Counted from the first letter of the stretch, positions 16,609 through 27,043 are shown. The stretch is 64,000 nt of DNA from Christiangramia crocea (GCF_022410465.1 NZ_JAJSON010000012.1:61217-125216); one strand, 5' to 3'. Notes: a model not told the origin generated them from the letters alone. Translations and numbers: made by a program.

Positions 16609-17340
16609 TCAGTAAAGAAGCTGCACTTCTTTCAGGTCAAAAGTTCTAAAAACACCATCCTCAATTTCCAGATTCAGTTTACCTTCTGTTGTAACCCCTC
16701 TAATAATTCCATTAAATTTCCTTCCATCAGGCGTGGAAAAGGTGGAAACCACATTCAGCCTGAACATATTCTGAGCATAATCTTCCAGTATCCGGTTAGC
16801 ACTAACTTCAGGAAGTCCTTTCATCTTATTCTCGACAACCGAAAGGATTTTGTTCATTAATTCGTCTAAATCAAAGCTTTTCTCCAAAATGCTTTTTAGT
16901 GATGCAGCTTGCGGAAGTCCTTCAAATTCAGTCTGATTCACGTTAAGACCAATACCTATAATACTGGCTACGATCCCTTCCGTCTTTACCATATTCTCAA
17001 TTAGGATACCACCTATCTTACGTTTGGCTGACAGAATGTCGTTAGGCCACTTCACTTTAAGTTCCGGAAGTCCCAGTTCTTCAAGGACTTCCAGGACCGC
17101 TAACGAAATGGTTGCGCTAAGCAAAAAGTGACGGGAAACATTCAGCTTTTTCTGTGGGTACAGAATACTGAAAGTGAGGTTTTCACCTGCTTTTGACTGC
17201 CAGGAAGAGCCACGCTGGCCCCTGCCCCTGGTTTGACGAATGGCACGCACGCACACCGGGTCAAAATCATTATTACCTTCATAAAACTTACGAACGAAGG
17301 AATTAGTGGAATCAATGGCATCAACTTTGATTATACGCAT
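16609..17340 (-). CDS. birA: biotin--[acetyl-CoA-carboxylase] ligase
   Basis: Attaches biotin to the carboxyl-carrier protein through biotinyl-AMP. 243 residues: the catalytic domain only, without the N-terminal HTH of bifunctional BirA, so it is not a repressor. RQTRGRGQRGSSWQS (36-50) is the biotin/ATP loop; LKVKWPNDI and KIGGILIEN follow with the catalytic Lys; a small C-terminal SH3-like domain ends the protein. Divergent from rsfS. Confidence 0.93.
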   Translation of the reverse strand: MRIIKVDAIDSTNSFVRKFYEGNNDFDPVCVRAIRQTRGRGQRGSSWQSKAGENLTFSILYPQKKLNVSRHFLLSATISLAVLEVLEELGLPELKVKWPNDILSAKRKIGGILIENMVKTEGIVASIIGIGLNVNQTEFEGLPQAASLKSILEKSFDLDELMNKILSVVENKMKGLPEVSANRILEDYAQNMFRLNVVSTFSTPDGRKFNGIIRGVTTEGKLNLEIEDGVFRTFDLKEVQLLY

Positions 17341-17407
17341 ATATAAATACTAAGGCAGAGGGCGTTAAATCTTGTGTAAACAATCCCTCTAAAAGAGCAA
17401 AAAATGA

Positions 17408-17415
17408 TAAATTTG
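17408..17415 (+). promoter_or_regulatory. possible -7 element of rsfS-ftsH
   Basis: TAAATTTG fits TAnnTTTG, 18 bp before the rsfS start, in the 93-bp gap shared with divergent birA. No clear -33. Confidence 0.35.
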
Positions 17416-17433
17416 CGTAAATAAATTAATTTA

Positions 17434-17805
17434 ATGTCGAAAAAGGAAAAAAACAGCGATCAACTTATTGCACATATTATTAAAGGGATAGAGGAAGTTA
17501 AGGGGAATGATATTGATATCCTGGACCTTAGAGAGATAGAAAACACAGTTTGTGATTATTTTATAATTTGCAACGGTACCTCCAATACGCAGGTTAACGC
17601 CATAGTAAATTCCATACAAAAAACAGTTAGTAAAAACCTGAAAGATAAGCCCTGGCACGTTGAAGGAAGTGAGAATGCCGAATGGGTTCTACTGGACTAT
17701 GTGAATGTAGTAGTTCACGTATTCCAAAAACATATCAGGGAATTTTACGATATTGAGAGCCTATGGGGTGATGCTAAAATCACATCCATAGAAACCAGTT
17801 ATTAA
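17434..17805 (+). CDS. rsfS: ribosome silencing factor RsfS
   Basis: 123 residues of the DUF143/Iojap family. IDILDLREIENTVCDYFIICNGTSNTQV and WHVEGSENAEWVLLDYVNVV are the conserved blocks. It binds uL14 on the large subunit and blocks subunit joining when nutrients are scarce. It is 22 bp upstream of ftsH, a common pairing in Bacteroidota. Confidence 0.95.
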   Translation: MSKKEKNSDQLIAHIIKGIEEVKGNDIDILDLREIENTVCDYFIICNGTSNTQVNAIVNSIQKTVSKNLKDKPWHVEGSENAEWVLLDYVNVVVHVFQKHIREFYDIESLWGDAKITSIETSY

Positions 17806-17827
17806 ATCTAAATTATAGAACGAGAGA

Positions 17828-19888
17828 ATGGCGAATCAAAAACCGAAGAAAAAACTAGATCCCAAAAAACCTAAATTCAGTGCCTACTGGATTTATGCGG
17901 CGATCATTATCATATTTTTAGGCATAAACTTTTTTGGAGGAGGGGGATTTTCTGAACCTGCCAAGACCAATCCAGCAGAATTCAAAGAATATCTGAAGAA
18001 TGGGGACATTAAGAAAGTTGAGATCATCAACAGAAATCTGGCACGTGTCTATCTGACGGAAGAGGCCAAACAAAAAGAAATTCATAAGAAAAATATTGAC
18101 CCTGAATTATTTCCAACCGGAGAAAGCCCTACTTATAGCTTCCAGTTTGGAGACCTTCAGAATTTTGAGAATGATATTAACGAAATCAAGAATGAGAATA
18201 ATCTTGAAACCGTTGTCACCTACGAAACTTCAAACGATGTTATAGGTGAACTCTTCTGGGCATTGCTGCCTTTTATACTGATAATAGGTGTCTGGATCTT
18301 CATCATGAGAAAAATGAGTTCCGGTGCCGGTGGTGGCGCAGGAGGGCAGATCTTCAATATTGGAAAATCCAAAGCCAAATTATTCGACCAGAACACCGAT
18401 GTAAAAACTTCTTTTAAGGATGTAGCCGGATTGGAAGGCGCTAAAGAAGAAGTCCAGGAGATCGTAGACTTCCTGAAACAACCGGAAAAATACACAGCTC
18501 TCGGAGGAAAAATCCCAAAAGGAGCACTGCTTGTAGGACCTCCAGGAACCGGTAAAACCTTACTGGCAAAAGCGGTAGCCGGAGAAGCAAAAGTTCCGTT
18601 CTTCTCACTATCAGGATCAGACTTTGTGGAAATGTTTGTTGGTGTGGGTGCTTCCAGGGTAAGGGACCTTTTCAAACAGGCAAAAGAAAAATCGCCTTCT
18701 ATCATCTTTATTGATGAGATAGATGCTATTGGTAGAGCCCGTGGTAAAAGCAATTTTTCAGGTTCTAACGACGAACGTGAAAATACCCTAAACCAGCTGT
18801 TAACAGAAATGGATGGTTTTGGGACCAATACCAATGTGATCGTGGTTGCCGCGACCAACCGTGCAGATGTACTGGATAAAGCGCTTATGAGGGCAGGTCG
18901 TTTTGACCGTCAGATATATGTTGACCTTCCGGACCTTAGAGAAAGAAAAGAAATTTTTGAAGTTCATTTGAAACCTCTTAAAAAAGTTTCAGATGAACTC
19001 GATATAGAATTCCTTGCGAAACAGACTCCAGGATTTTCAGGAGCCGACATCGCGAATGTATGTAATGAGGCCGCACTTATCGCAGCCAGAAAAGGTAATA
19101 AGGCTGTAGGAAAGCAGGACTTCCTGGATGCAGTAGACAGGATAGTTGGCGGTCTTGAAAAGAAAAACAAGATAATTACCCCCGACGAGAAAAAGGCAAT
19201 CGCTTTTCACGAAGCAGGCCATGCTACTGTAAGCTGGATGCTGGAACATGCCGCCCCACTTGTTAAAGTAACCATTGTTCCGCGTGGACAATCACTGGGC
19301 GCAGCGTGGTATTTACCTGAAGAAAGACTTATTGTTAGACCGGAACAAATGCTGGATGAAATGTGTGCCGCCCTTGGAGGACGCGCTGCTGAAAGAGTGA
19401 TATTCGATAAGATCTCAACCGGCGCACTTAGTGACCTGGAAAAAGTAACGAAACAGGCAAGAGCCATGGTTACCATTTATGGTCTTAATAAAGCCGTTGG
19501 TAATCTTACCTATTACGATTCTTCAGGCCAGAGTGAATACAATTTCACCAAACCTTATAGTGAAAAGACTTCCGAATTAATAGATAAAGAGATCTCAAAT
19601 CTTATTGAAACCCAGTATCAGCGTGCTGTGGATCTTTTAGAACACAATAAGGACAAGCTTACCCAGCTTGCAGAGATCCTCCTGGACAAAGAGGTTATCT
19701 TTAAAGACGACCTTGAAAAGATCTTTGGGAAGCGCCCGTTCAACCAGGAAAAAGAAGAGAGTCAGCCTTTGAAGGAAAAGAACACCCTCGGAGAAAAGAA
19801 CAAAAATGGCAAAGAATCACCTGCCACCAAGGGGAAAAGTACAGATGATGAAGAAGAATTGACCGAAAACGATTCGGTTAATAAATAG
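17828..19888 (+). CDS. ftsH: ATP-dependent zinc metalloprotease FtsH
   Basis: Membrane-anchored hexameric AAA+ protease for quality control of membrane proteins. 686 residues: TM1 near 19-36, a periplasmic domain, TM2 near 143-160, Walker A GPPGTGKT (237-244), Walker [10 protein letters not shown] (292-300), the second region of homology ending in RAGRFDRQ, and the zinc motif HEAGH (461-465). The last 50 residues are charged and disordered. Compared with E. coli, the periplasmic domain is longer, as usual in flavobacteria. Confidence 0.97.
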   Translation: MANQKPKKKLDPKKPKFSAYWIYAAIIIIFLGINFFGGGGFSEPAKTNPAEFKEYLKNGDIKKVEIINRNLARVYLTEEAKQKEIHKKNIDPELFPTGESPTYSFQFGDLQNFENDINEIKNENNLETVVTYETSNDVIGELFWALLPFILIIGVWIFIMRKMSSGAGGGAGGQIFNIGKSKAKLFDQNTDVKTSFKDVAGLEGAKEEVQEIVDFLKQPEKYTALGGKIPKGALLVGPPGTGKTLLAKAVAGEAKVPFFSLSGSDFVEMFVGVGASRVRDLFKQAKEKSPSIIFIDEIDAIGRARGKSNFSGSNDERENTLNQLLTEMDGFGTNTNVIVVAATNRADVLDKALMRAGRFDRQIYVDLPDLRERKEIFEVHLKPLKKVSDELDIEFLAKQTPGFSGADIANVCNEAALIAARKGNKAVGKQDFLDAVDRIVGGLEKKNKIITPDEKKAIAFHEAGHATVSWMLEHAAPLVKVTIVPRGQSLGAAWYLPEERLIVRPEQMLDEMCAALGGRAAERVIFDKISTGALSDLEKVTKQARAMVTIYGLNKAVGNLTYYDSSGQSEYNFTKPYSEKTSELIDKEISNLIETQYQRAVDLLEHNKDKLTQLAEILLDKEVIFKDDLEKIFGKRPFNQEKEESQPLKEKNTLGEKNKNGKESPATKGKSTDDEEELTENDSVNK

Positions 19889-19904
19889 TGTAGAAGTTCC
19901 AGGT

Positions 19905-19945
19905 AAAAAATCTCAAATTCAATCAGCGTTAATTTGAGATTTTTT
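19905..19945 (+). terminator. intrinsic terminator after ftsH
   Basis: AAAAAATCTCAAATT (19905-19919) pairs exactly with AATTTGAGATTTTTT (19931-19945), loop of 11 nt. A -7-like element for the next operon begins at the last base. Confidence 0.75.
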
Positions 19946-19952
19946 AACTTTG
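19945..19952 (+). promoter_or_regulatory. possible -7 element of the LUD-cdsA-psd operon
   Basis: TAACTTTG fits TAnnTTTG, 34 bp before the LUD gene start and directly behind the ftsH terminator. A TTTG at 19933 is too close to be a standard -33. Confidence 0.35.
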
Positions 19953-19986
19953 GTAAAATGACTGTAGGAACCATACCCAAAACTCT

Positions 19987-20598
19987 ATGAATCTATTCAA
20001 GAGGTTTCTCAATCCAAAACCTAAAGCAGAACAGGATCAGGATGTGCCTGAGAATGCTGAAAGAGGGAAATATATGCCGGAGGTAAAATTACCTACCGAC
20101 GAGCGTTTCATGATGAACTTTAAGAATAATGGGGGGAAGTTCCTGTATTGTATAGACGATACGGAAATACAGGAAGCCTTTGACAATATTCTATTGGAGA
20201 ACGATTGGTATGAAAAGCAGTGCTGCTGTTTTGATGAGAAATTAAAAAGCAAGTTCAACGGCTTCAACCTGGAGTTCAATAAATCTGCAAGTGCCGAGTT
20301 CTTTCTTTCAACCTGTGAGTTTCTTGTGGCGAATGATGGTTCCATTCTCATTTCATCCAACCAGATCAAAGAGCGTAAGCTACATGATCTCCCTGCCAAT
20401 TTCGTCATTCTATCCTCAACCAGCCAGTTAATAGACACAATTGGGGAAGGCCTAAGAGGCATCAAATTCAAGAATAGACAGCAAATCCCTTCAAACATCA
20501 CTACAATCAAGAATTTTGAGACCCAGAAAGAGGGTGATTTCATGAGTTACGGAAGTAGCACAAAAAACTTATATTTGCTTCTATTGGAAGATCTGTAA
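19987..20598 (+). CDS. LUD-domain protein (LutC/YkgG-like)
   Basis: 203 residues. The first 60 are variable; the region from about 95 has SASAEFFLSTCEFLVANDGS and LPANFVILSSTSQLIDTIGEG, the pattern of the LUD fold of the lactate-utilisation proteins LutB/LutC. No LutA or LutB partner is present. The gene is placed between ftsH and cdsA, an arrangement I recall as frequent in flavobacteria. It is separated from cdsA by 3 bp, so it may have a membrane-lipid-linked role rather than lactate oxidation; that is inference. Confidence 0.78.
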   Translation: MNLFKRFLNPKPKAEQDQDVPENAERGKYMPEVKLPTDERFMMNFKNNGGKFLYCIDDTEIQEAFDNILLENDWYEKQCCCFDEKLKSKFNGFNLEFNKSASAEFFLSTCEFLVANDGSILISSNQIKERKLHDLPANFVILSSTSQLIDTIGEGLRGIKFKNRQQIPSNITTIKNFETQKEGDFMSYGSSTKNLYLLLLEDL

Positions 20599-20601
20599 TT
20601 T

Positions 20602-21405
20602 ATGAGGGAAACCATAATTCGTGCTGTTTCAGGATTGTTGTATACATCTATTTTAGTAGCTTCAATCCTATCTTCCGAGCTGATTTTCATTCTGCTTTTC
20701 TACCTTTTAAGCCTGGTTTGCTTAATTGAAATGCAGAAGCTGCTACGATTAAAAAGCTATGCCCTTTATTTTTTACAGGCAATACTTTTCTACCTTTTCA
20801 GCTTTCTCAAGTTTAACCAGGACGCCACAGTCCTACTCCTATTCATAACGATTTTCGTAAACCTGTTTCTGGTAAAGGATTTACTTGTAGTTAAGAAGAT
20901 TCCGGTCTTCGAGAAAAAGAAATACATTATTATCATTTTCTATTTAATTTCGTCTACAATTTTCCTCACTTTGATCCCCACTATCCAGGGTACCTTTAAA
21001 CCCAATCTGGTTATTGGAATATTTTTTCTGATCTGGACCAACGACACCTTTGCTTATCTCGTTGGTAAAAACTTCGGAAAAACGAAACTTTATGAAAAAA
21101 TATCACCTAACAAAACGGTCGAAGGATTCTTGGGAGGATTGATCTTTACCTGCATCATAAGTTATTTATTCTGGTATTATACTGATTTCCTATATCCCGA
21201 GATCTGGTTCGGTTTGGCTATAATAATGAGTTTATTCGGAACCCTTGGCGATCTTATACAGTCTAAATTCAAAAGACAGGCAGGAGTAAAAGACAGCGGA
21301 AAATTAATGCCCGGTCACGGCGGATTGTTTGACAGACTGGATAGTATTATCTTTGCAAGTCCGTTTATTTATGCTTATTTATATATATTGAACTATGTTT
21401 CATAA
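20602..21405 (+). CDS. cdsA: phosphatidate cytidylyltransferase
   Basis: Integral membrane enzyme making CDP-diacylglycerol from CTP and phosphatidate. 267 residues with about seven hydrophobic segments. The C-terminal signature KRQAGVKDSGKLMPGHGGLF and following DRLDSIIFASPF carries the conserved metal-binding acidic residues. The stop overlaps the psd start by 11 bp, coupling synthesis of the two phospholipid enzymes. Confidence 0.95.
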   Translation: MRETIIRAVSGLLYTSILVASILSSELIFILLFYLLSLVCLIEMQKLLRLKSYALYFLQAILFYLFSFLKFNQDATVLLLFITIFVNLFLVKDLLVVKKIPVFEKKKYIIIIFYLISSTIFLTLIPTIQGTFKPNLVIGIFFLIWTNDTFAYLVGKNFGKTKLYEKISPNKTVEGFLGGLIFTCIISYLFWYYTDFLYPEIWFGLAIIMSLFGTLGDLIQSKFKRQAGVKDSGKLMPGHGGLFDRLDSIIFASPFIYAYLYILNYVS

Positions 21406-22051
21406 GGAAGGATTTAAAATAATGACCATTACTGCGATCATTCTGATTGCAATAAATATCATTACTTACAGTTTAATTAATACATATTGGATCAAATTTG
21501 CCATTCTTATAGTCTCGGTGATCTTTTTTCTTCTGATACTTCAGTTTTTCAGAAATCCAAAAAGACGTACAGCTCACAATAACGAGCACATAATAGCTCC
21601 CGTAGACGGAAAAGTGGTGGCGATTGAAGAGGTTTATGAAAAGGAATATTTTAAGGATAACCGGCTTCAGATCTCGATATTCATGTCACCTATTAATGTG
21701 CATGTAACTCGTCATCCCGTGGGCGGAAAAGTCACTTATAGTAAGTATCATCCTGGAAAATTCCTGGTTGCATGGCATCCAAAATCCAGTGAAGAAAATG
21801 AAAGGACCACCGTTGTTGTTAAAAATGACACAGCCGGAGAGATCATGTACAGGCAGATAGCCGGAGCTATGGCAAAAAGGATCGTGAATTACGCTGAAGT
21901 GGATTCCGAAGTGGTTCAGGGTAGCGACAGTGGATTTATAAAATTTGGAAGCCGGGTTGATGTGTTCGTTCCAGTAGGATCGAAAGTAAGAGTTGGTTTA
22001 AATGAAAAAGTAAAAGGTGGTGTTAGTGTAATTGCTGATATCCCATCCTAG
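21395..22051 (+). CDS. psd: phosphatidylserine decarboxylase
   Basis: 218 residues, the short (type II-like) archaeal/Bacteroidota form. N-terminal hydrophobic pair of segments (about 10-50), then APVDGKVVAIEEV, SIFMSPINVHVTRHPVGG, and the self-cleavage site FGS (Gly185-Ser186) in KFGSRVDVFVP; Ser186 would become the pyruvoyl group. It makes phosphatidylethanolamine. The ATG at 21395 lies within the end of cdsA; an internal Met at residue 10 is a weaker alternative. Confidence 0.94.
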   Translation: MFHKEGFKIMTITAIILIAINIITYSLINTYWIKFAILIVSVIFFLLILQFFRNPKRRTAHNNEHIIAPVDGKVVAIEEVYEKEYFKDNRLQISIFMSPINVHVTRHPVGGKVTYSKYHPGKFLVAWHPKSSEENERTTVVVKNDTAGEIMYRQIAGAMAKRIVNYAEVDSEVVQGSDSGFIKFGSRVDVFVPVGSKVRVGLNEKVKGGVSVIADIPS

Positions 22052-22057
22052 ATAATT

Positions 22058-22333
22058 ATGATGGCAGAAGAAAATTCAAAATTTCTAAAAGCCTATGAAA
22101 TGGCGAGCAGCACAAACAGGCAATTCCCACCAGATGTGCTTTTGCATTTTTACGCACTTTACAAAAGAGCAACAGAAAAGAATGGTTTCTATATCCCAAC
22201 CACCAACCGGGGGGATCTTAGAAGCGCATTCAAGGTAAACGCACTTGTACAGGTAAAAGATCTCAGCAAAGAAGAAGCCCGTAAAAAATATATCGAGCTT
22301 GTAGAACTTCATATAGGTTCCATCCCGGAATAA
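22058..22333 (+). CDS. acyl-CoA-binding protein
   Basis: 91 residues (90 if the second Met is used) of the ACBP four-helix family. FLKAYEMASSTNRQFPPDV, LLHFYALYKRAT and LSKEEARKKYIELVELH match the family; the Lys and Tyr that bind the CoA moiety are in YALYKRAT. It carries long-chain acyl-CoA in the cytosol. It follows psd by 6 bp, so it is part of the lipid operon. Confidence 0.92.
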   Translation: MMAEENSKFLKAYEMASSTNRQFPPDVLLHFYALYKRATEKNGFYIPTTNRGDLRSAFKVNALVQVKDLSKEEARKKYIELVELHIGSIPE

Positions 22334-22346
22334 CTAAAAAAGAAAA

Positions 22347-22395
22347 ATAAGAACTAAAAAAGGAGGACGAATCGTCCTCCTTTTTTAGTTCTTAT
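22347..22395. terminator. bidirectional terminator between ACBP gene and valS
   Basis: A perfect 49-bp palindrome: 24-bp arms around a single central A at 22371, with a GGAGGACGA/TCGTCCTCC core flanked by A6 and T6. It works for both convergent genes; valS stops 14 bp beyond it. Confidence 0.92.
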
Positions 22396-22408
22396 CAGGT
22401 TATTTACA

Positions 22409-25039
22409 CTAGTTAAGATTTTCAAGACTTGCTTTTAAAGCTTCGATCCTTGCTTCAGCATCAGCCTTCTTCGCCTTTTCAATAGCAACAACCTTTTCTG
22501 GCGCATTGTTAACAAACCTTTCGTTTGAAAGCTTTTTTTCTACAGATTTCAAAAAGCCTTCTGTATAATTCAGTTCTTCCTCGATCTTTTTCTTTTCGGC
22601 CTCAACATCTATAGCGCCAACAATCGGGATAAAATATTCATTAGACCTAACCCTGAAAGAAAGGGCGCCTTCAACCGAATTGGTTACATATTCCAGTTTT
22701 GAGATATTCCCCATTTTTACAATTACCGGATCAAAGGTTTTAGAAGTATTCTCATTATTCAGAACACTTAATTCTATTTCATTTTTAAAGGAAATATTCT
22801 TGTCCTTTCTGATCTTTCTAACACCGGCAATAACCTCTGCGGCATGGGCGAATTCTTTGATCACAGTATCATCGAAAGCTTTTTCCTCAGGCCATTTCGC
22901 TACTATTAAGGCTTCTTCAGGTTTACGGGTAGTAATCTCCTGCCAGATCTCCTCGCTCACAAAAGGCATGAACGGATGTAAGATCTTCAGATTTTCTTCC
23001 AGTATCTCGATCACAGCCCTGTAGGTTTGAGCATCAACTGGTTCTCCATATCCAGGTTTCACCATTTCCAGGAACCAGCTACAGTAATCATCCCAAACCA
23101 GCTTATAAGTAGCCATCAAAGCATCACTGATCCTGTATTTTGAATAGTGATCTTCTATCTCTCTTAAGGTTTTCTGGAATCTGGAATTATACCATTGTAT
23201 GGCTATCCTGGCTGTTTCGGGCTGTGATATTTCCTCAGAAACCTCCCAGCCTTTCACTAAACGAAAGGCATTCCATATCTTATTTGAAAAAGCGCTTCCC
23301 TGTTTACAAAGGTCCTCGTCAAACATCAGGTCATTTCCTGCAGGTGAACTTAAAAGCATGCCTACTCTAACACCATCGGCTCCATACTGTTCTATTAAAC
23401 CTAGCGGATCTGGAGAATTCCCAAGGGATTTTGACATTTTTCTCCTTTGTTTATCCCTAACAATTCCTGTTAGGTAAACATTCCTGAAAGGTCGCTCACC
23501 GCGATATTCATACCCGGCCATGATCATCCTTGCAACCCAGAAGAAAAGTATTTCAGGTGCTGTTACAAGATCATTCGTGGGATAATAATATTTGATCTCT
23601 TCATTTTCAGGCTCAAGAATACCATTAAAGACACTCATTGGCCATAACCATGAGGAAAACCAGGTATCCAGAGCATCTTTATCCTGAGTTAAATCTGAAG
23701 CCTGAAGATTATTGTTCCCCGTTTTCTTTCTGGCTTTTTCCAGAGCCTCCGGTGCGGTCTCTGCCACCACAAAATCATTTTTCCCATCTCCATAATAATA
23801 AGCCGGGATCTGATGTCCCCACCATAACTGGCGGGAGATATTCCAGTCTCTAACATTTTCCATCCAGTGACGGTAGGTATTCAGGAATTTCTCAGGAACC
23901 AGATTGATTTCATCACCCAGAACAGCATCCAGAGCCGGCCTGGCCATCTCCTTCATTTTAAGAAACCACTGATCACTCAATTTTGGTTCTATAACCGCAC
24001 CGGTACGTTCACTGGTACCCACTTTATTCATATGGTCTTCCACTTTGGATAGAAAACCTGAAATTTCAAGTTCCTCAACGATTTCAGCACGGACCACAAA
24101 ACGATCTTTCCCTTCATAGTGCAAACCATAATGGTTAAGGGTAGCATCGTCGTTAAAAATATCTATTACATCCAGATTGTGTTTATCCCCCAGATTCTTA
24201 TCATTCTCGTCATGGGCCGGAGTAACCTTAAGACAACCTGTACCAAACTCCATATCTACATATTCATCTTCAATGATTGGAACAGTCCTGTTACAAATAG
24301 GCACTATAGCCTTTTTACCTCTTAAATGCTTAAATCTTTCGTCGTTAGGATTTATGCAGATAGCGGTATCTCCCAGTATGGTTTCAGGCCTAGTGGTAGC
24401 AATGGTAAGGTACTCATCACTACCTTCGATCTTGTATTTCAGATAATAGAGCTTTCCGTTTCTTTCTTCATAGATCACTTCTTCATCAGACAGGGTTGTT
24501 TTCGCCTGTGGATCCCAGTTTACCATGCGATATCCACGATAAATGAGCCCTTTTTCATAAAGGTCTACAAAAACCTTTATCACAGAGGCCGACATTTTCT
24601 CATCCATGGTGAATTTGGTACGCTCCCAGTCACAGGAAGCTCCCAGCTTTTTCAATTGTTGCAGAATAATGCCACCATGCTTATTGGTCCAGTCCCAGGC
24701 ATGCTGTAGAAATTCGTCACGGGTCAGATCTTTTTTGTCAATCCCCTCAGACTTAAGTTTAGCAACCACCTTGGCTTCAGTAGCAATAGATGCATGATCG
24801 GTTCCCGGCACCCAGCAGGCGTTAAAGCCTTTAAGCCGGGCTCTGCGAACCAGTACATCCTGGATCGTATTGTTCAGCATATGTCCCATATGCAGAACTC
24901 CGGTAACATTAGGGGGTGGAATTACGATTGTATATGGTTCTCTCTCATCGACTTCAGAATGAAAATAATTATTTTTCATCCAGTAGTCATACCACTTATC
25001 TTCTACCTTTTTCGCATTATACTGTGAAGCAATTGCCAT
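22409..25039 (-). CDS. valS: valine--tRNA ligase
   Basis: Class I aminoacyl-tRNA synthetase. 876 residues from the ATG at 25039 (the reading frame runs 10 codons further up, but [16 protein letters not shown] is the natural start). HMGH is at 50-53 in [15 protein letters not shown]; the editing domain follows ([12 protein letters not shown]); [12 protein letters not shown] holds KMSKS; the anticodon domain and a C-terminal coiled coil (about 810-876) that contacts tRNA complete it. Confidence 0.97.
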   Translation of the reverse strand: MAIASQYNAKKVEDKWYDYWMKNNYFHSEVDEREPYTIVIPPPNVTGVLHMGHMLNNTIQDVLVRRARLKGFNACWVPGTDHASIATEAKVVAKLKSEGIDKKDLTRDEFLQHAWDWTNKHGGIILQQLKKLGASCDWERTKFTMDEKMSASVIKVFVDLYEKGLIYRGYRMVNWDPQAKTTLSDEEVIYEERNGKLYYLKYKIEGSDEYLTIATTRPETILGDTAICINPNDERFKHLRGKKAIVPICNRTVPIIEDEYVDMEFGTGCLKVTPAHDENDKNLGDKHNLDVIDIFNDDATLNHYGLHYEGKDRFVVRAEIVEELEISGFLSKVEDHMNKVGTSERTGAVIEPKLSDQWFLKMKEMARPALDAVLGDEINLVPEKFLNTYRHWMENVRDWNISRQLWWGHQIPAYYYGDGKNDFVVAETAPEALEKARKKTGNNNLQASDLTQDKDALDTWFSSWLWPMSVFNGILEPENEEIKYYYPTNDLVTAPEILFFWVARMIMAGYEYRGERPFRNVYLTGIVRDKQRRKMSKSLGNSPDPLGLIEQYGADGVRVGMLLSSPAGNDLMFDEDLCKQGSAFSNKIWNAFRLVKGWEVSEEISQPETARIAIQWYNSRFQKTLREIEDHYSKYRISDALMATYKLVWDDYCSWFLEMVKPGYGEPVDAQTYRAVIEILEENLKILHPFMPFVSEEIWQEITTRKPEEALIVAKWPEEKAFDDTVIKEFAHAAEVIAGVRKIRKDKNISFKNEIELSVLNNENTSKTFDPVIVKMGNISKLEYVTNSVEGALSFRVRSNEYFIPIVGAIDVEAEKKKIEEELNYTEGFLKSVEKKLSNERFVNNAPEKVVAIEKAKKADAEARIEALKASLENLN

Positions 25040-25118
25040 TTCTTGGTCTGATTTTTGAAATAATGGCAAAAGTAATTATTAATGAAGGATTATGAAAGCT
25101 GCTGAAATGATTAAAATT

Positions 25119-25150
25119 TTTGAGAATTGAAGTATTTCGGCTTATCTTTA
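25119..25150 (+). promoter_or_regulatory. Bacteroidota-type promoter of the DUF1573 gene
   Basis: TTTG at 25119-25122, 20 bp, TATCTTTA at 25143-25150, one base off consensus, 26 bp before the ATG. Confidence 0.5.
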
Positions 25151-25176
25151 CTTTTCCGCTTAAAAAAATTAAGATT

Positions 25177-25566
25177 ATGAAAAAACTAATTGCAATCGCC
25201 ATATTTGTATTTGCAGGCTTTGCCACGGCACAGGCTCAGAAAACCGCAAAAATGGAATTTAAATCCGAAACCATTGATTATGGTGAGATAAAAAAAGGCA
25301 GTGATGGAGTAAGAGTATTCGAATTCACTAATACTGGTACTGCACCATTGGTAATAGAGGATGTAAAATCCAGTTGTGGATGCACCGTCCCTAAAAAGCC
25401 CGAAGAACCAGTAATGCCTGGTGAAACCGGGAAAATAGAGGTGAAATATGACACCAAAAGAGTTGGCCCAATCAGAAAAACAGTGACCGTATATTCAAAT
25501 TCAGACGAACCGGTAAAAGCCCTGAAAATAAAGGGGACTGTTATAGATGAATCTGACGATAGCTAG
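25177..25566 (+). CDS. secreted DUF1573 protein
   Basis: 129 residues from MKKLIAIAIFVFAGFATAQA, a clear signal peptide. The mature part is one immunoglobulin-like DUF1573 domain: DYGEIKKGSDGVRVFEFTN, PLVIEDVKSSCGCTVP and GKIEVKYDT are the usual blocks, with the SSCGC cysteine pair. The ATG at 25177 is preferred over an upstream in-frame start because it begins the signal peptide and sits behind a good promoter. Function is unknown; the family is exported and very common in Bacteroidota. Confidence 0.9.
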   Translation: MKKLIAIAIFVFAGFATAQAQKTAKMEFKSETIDYGEIKKGSDGVRVFEFTNTGTAPLVIEDVKSSCGCTVPKKPEEPVMPGETGKIEVKYDTKRVGPIRKTVTVYSNSDEPVKALKIKGTVIDESDDS

Positions 25567-25584
25567 ACTCACAATATATTTGAT

Positions 25585-25619
25585 AATAAGCCTTCCTTTT
25601 TAAGGAGGGCTTATTTTTA
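25585..25619. terminator. terminator between the DUF1573 and protease genes
   Basis: AATAAGCC (25585-25592) pairs with GGCTTATT (25608-25615), continued by TTCCT/AGGAG with one mismatch, then a T-rich tract. The convergent protease gene stops at 25617. Confidence 0.75.
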
Positions 25620-26966
25620 TAATATGCGTTCTAACCTGAATTCTATTTCAATCGCTTTTCCTTCCCGCAGAACTTCCATTTTTATTCGTTTCCCCTCTTT
25701 AGAAGAAAATATTTCTGAAATTTTCTGCAAATTGTATTTGTATGCGGGCCGGCCATTGAGCTTGATTATTTTATCACCTATTTTAAGTCCGGACATTTCG
25801 GCAGGAGAATCAGGTCTAATTTCGGCTACTTCATAACTTGGTTCCAGGCTGTAAATAACCTGCCGTGTAGTCTGATAGACCTTTGTTCCTTCATTGGAAG
25901 GATCATCATTCTGGATCTGAAAGCTATTGGAGGCAGCAGCACTTTTAACTACCTGATAACCACTATGCTTTATAATTACTCCACTCATATTATATTCAAA
26001 AGGATCATGAAAATTATTATTGGGTTTTAGCCTTAAGTTCCTTCCCTTATAATCTACTACCGAATGGAATCTTTTTAAAACCTGAGCACCAACACTGCCG
26101 TTCCTTTCCTCAAAGGAACTTACAGTTTCAAGGGAAAGACTATCCGGATAACTAACAGTTATATCCTTTAGTTCATATTTGCCCAAAGAGAGCGAGCTAA
26201 TACGGCTTCTATGCCCGTATACACTCCCGCTTATCCCAAATCCCAGAAAATCTGCGAAAGATTTTTCAGGCAAATATATACCATTCTCCTCATCACTGAA
26301 CAACCACAAAGCATCTCCGGAACCACTATCCAGCAAAAGATCTACCTGATGAGCATCCTCTCCTTCGATTGAAACTTCAGCCTCTACATAGGGCTTATTC
26401 TTATAAAAATTCAAGGGCAGATCCACACAACGCCTGCAGCGTTTATACTCATATTCATCTTTCATGTATACCCACATGAATTTCCGCTTATAATTGAATT
26501 CTACCACAAAATCCTTAAAAAAATCATATCCCAGTATTCCATTCAATGGATAACCAAGACGATTTGATATACTAAACACCTGTCCCTCGATAATGTATAT
26601 GCTATGATCTTTACTTACGGCTTCTCCAACTTTGAACTCATTATGGTTACTTTTAAGAGCACGCAGCGGCTTTCCTACACCCATTCCTTTGAGGTATACC
26701 GTCATAGGATTATTAACCGTTGCTGAATCTTCGCTGGATAAACTGAAAAGAATGGTAGAATTCACCCCGGTATCCAGTAAAAATGACATCTCTCTCCCAT
26801 TTACTTCAACGGGAAGTATCACAAGATCATTAACCAGATCAAATTTTTGCTTAAATTTTCCTTTATCATTTTCTATTACAAATTCATTTTGTGAGAAAGT
26901 GTTGGAGAAAATGGCTGAAATTAATATGATAATGATCCAGACCGATGGGTGTTTATAACAGATCAT
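25617..26966 (-). CDS. exported retropepsin-like aspartyl protease with PDZ domain
   Basis: 449 residues with an N-terminal signal. Two aspartyl half-sites: FLLDTGVNST (about 61-70) and LLLDSGSGDA (about 210), each with the D(T/S)G triad, so a single-chain pepsin-like pseudo-dimer can form. A Cys pair (CRRC) lies between them. The PDZ domain covers about the last 85 residues (DSPAEMSGLKIGDKIIKLNG). Such proteins are envelope proteases of unknown substrate in Bacteroidota. It stands alone, convergent with the DUF1573 gene. Confidence 0.85.
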   Translation of the reverse strand: MICYKHPSVWIIIILISAIFSNTFSQNEFVIENDKGKFKQKFDLVNDLVILPVEVNGREMSFLLDTGVNSTILFSLSSEDSATVNNPMTVYLKGMGVGKPLRALKSNHNEFKVGEAVSKDHSIYIIEGQVFSISNRLGYPLNGILGYDFFKDFVVEFNYKRKFMWVYMKDEYEYKRCRRCVDLPLNFYKNKPYVEAEVSIEGEDAHQVDLLLDSGSGDALWLFSDEENGIYLPEKSFADFLGFGISGSVYGHRSRISSLSLGKYELKDITVSYPDSLSLETVSSFEERNGSVGAQVLKRFHSVVDYKGRNLRLKPNNNFHDPFEYNMSGVIIKHSGYQVVKSAAASNSFQIQNDDPSNEGTKVYQTTRQVIYSLEPSYEVAEIRPDSPAEMSGLKIGDKIIKLNGRPAYKYNLQKISEIFSSKEGKRIKMEVLREGKAIEIEFRLERIL

Positions 26967-27014
26967 ACTACGTTAAATTACGAAAAATACAGCATAATTA
27001 CCCGCGTATTATTA

Positions 27015-27043
27015 TTGTTTAATCCTATAATTTTGCAATTTTG
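27015..27043 (+). promoter_or_regulatory. possible promoter of the aminotransferase-murB pair
   Basis: TTG at 27015-27017 is 18 bp from CAATTTTG (27036-27043). An overlapping TAATTTTG (27028-27035) matches TAnnTTTG exactly but has no -33 at normal spacing. Confidence 0.35.

Noticed and set aside
18220..18858. Minus-strand 212-codon frame inside ftsH
   Set aside because: Shadow of the AAA domain; the plus strand has Walker A and B motifs in the right order.
22347..22395. Perfect 49-bp palindrome considered as an insertion-element end
   Set aside because: Sits between two convergent stops with A/T tracts on either side: an ordinary bidirectional terminator.
24326..24709. Plus-strand 127-codon frame opposite valS
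   Set aside because: Antisense shadow of conserved synthetase sequence.
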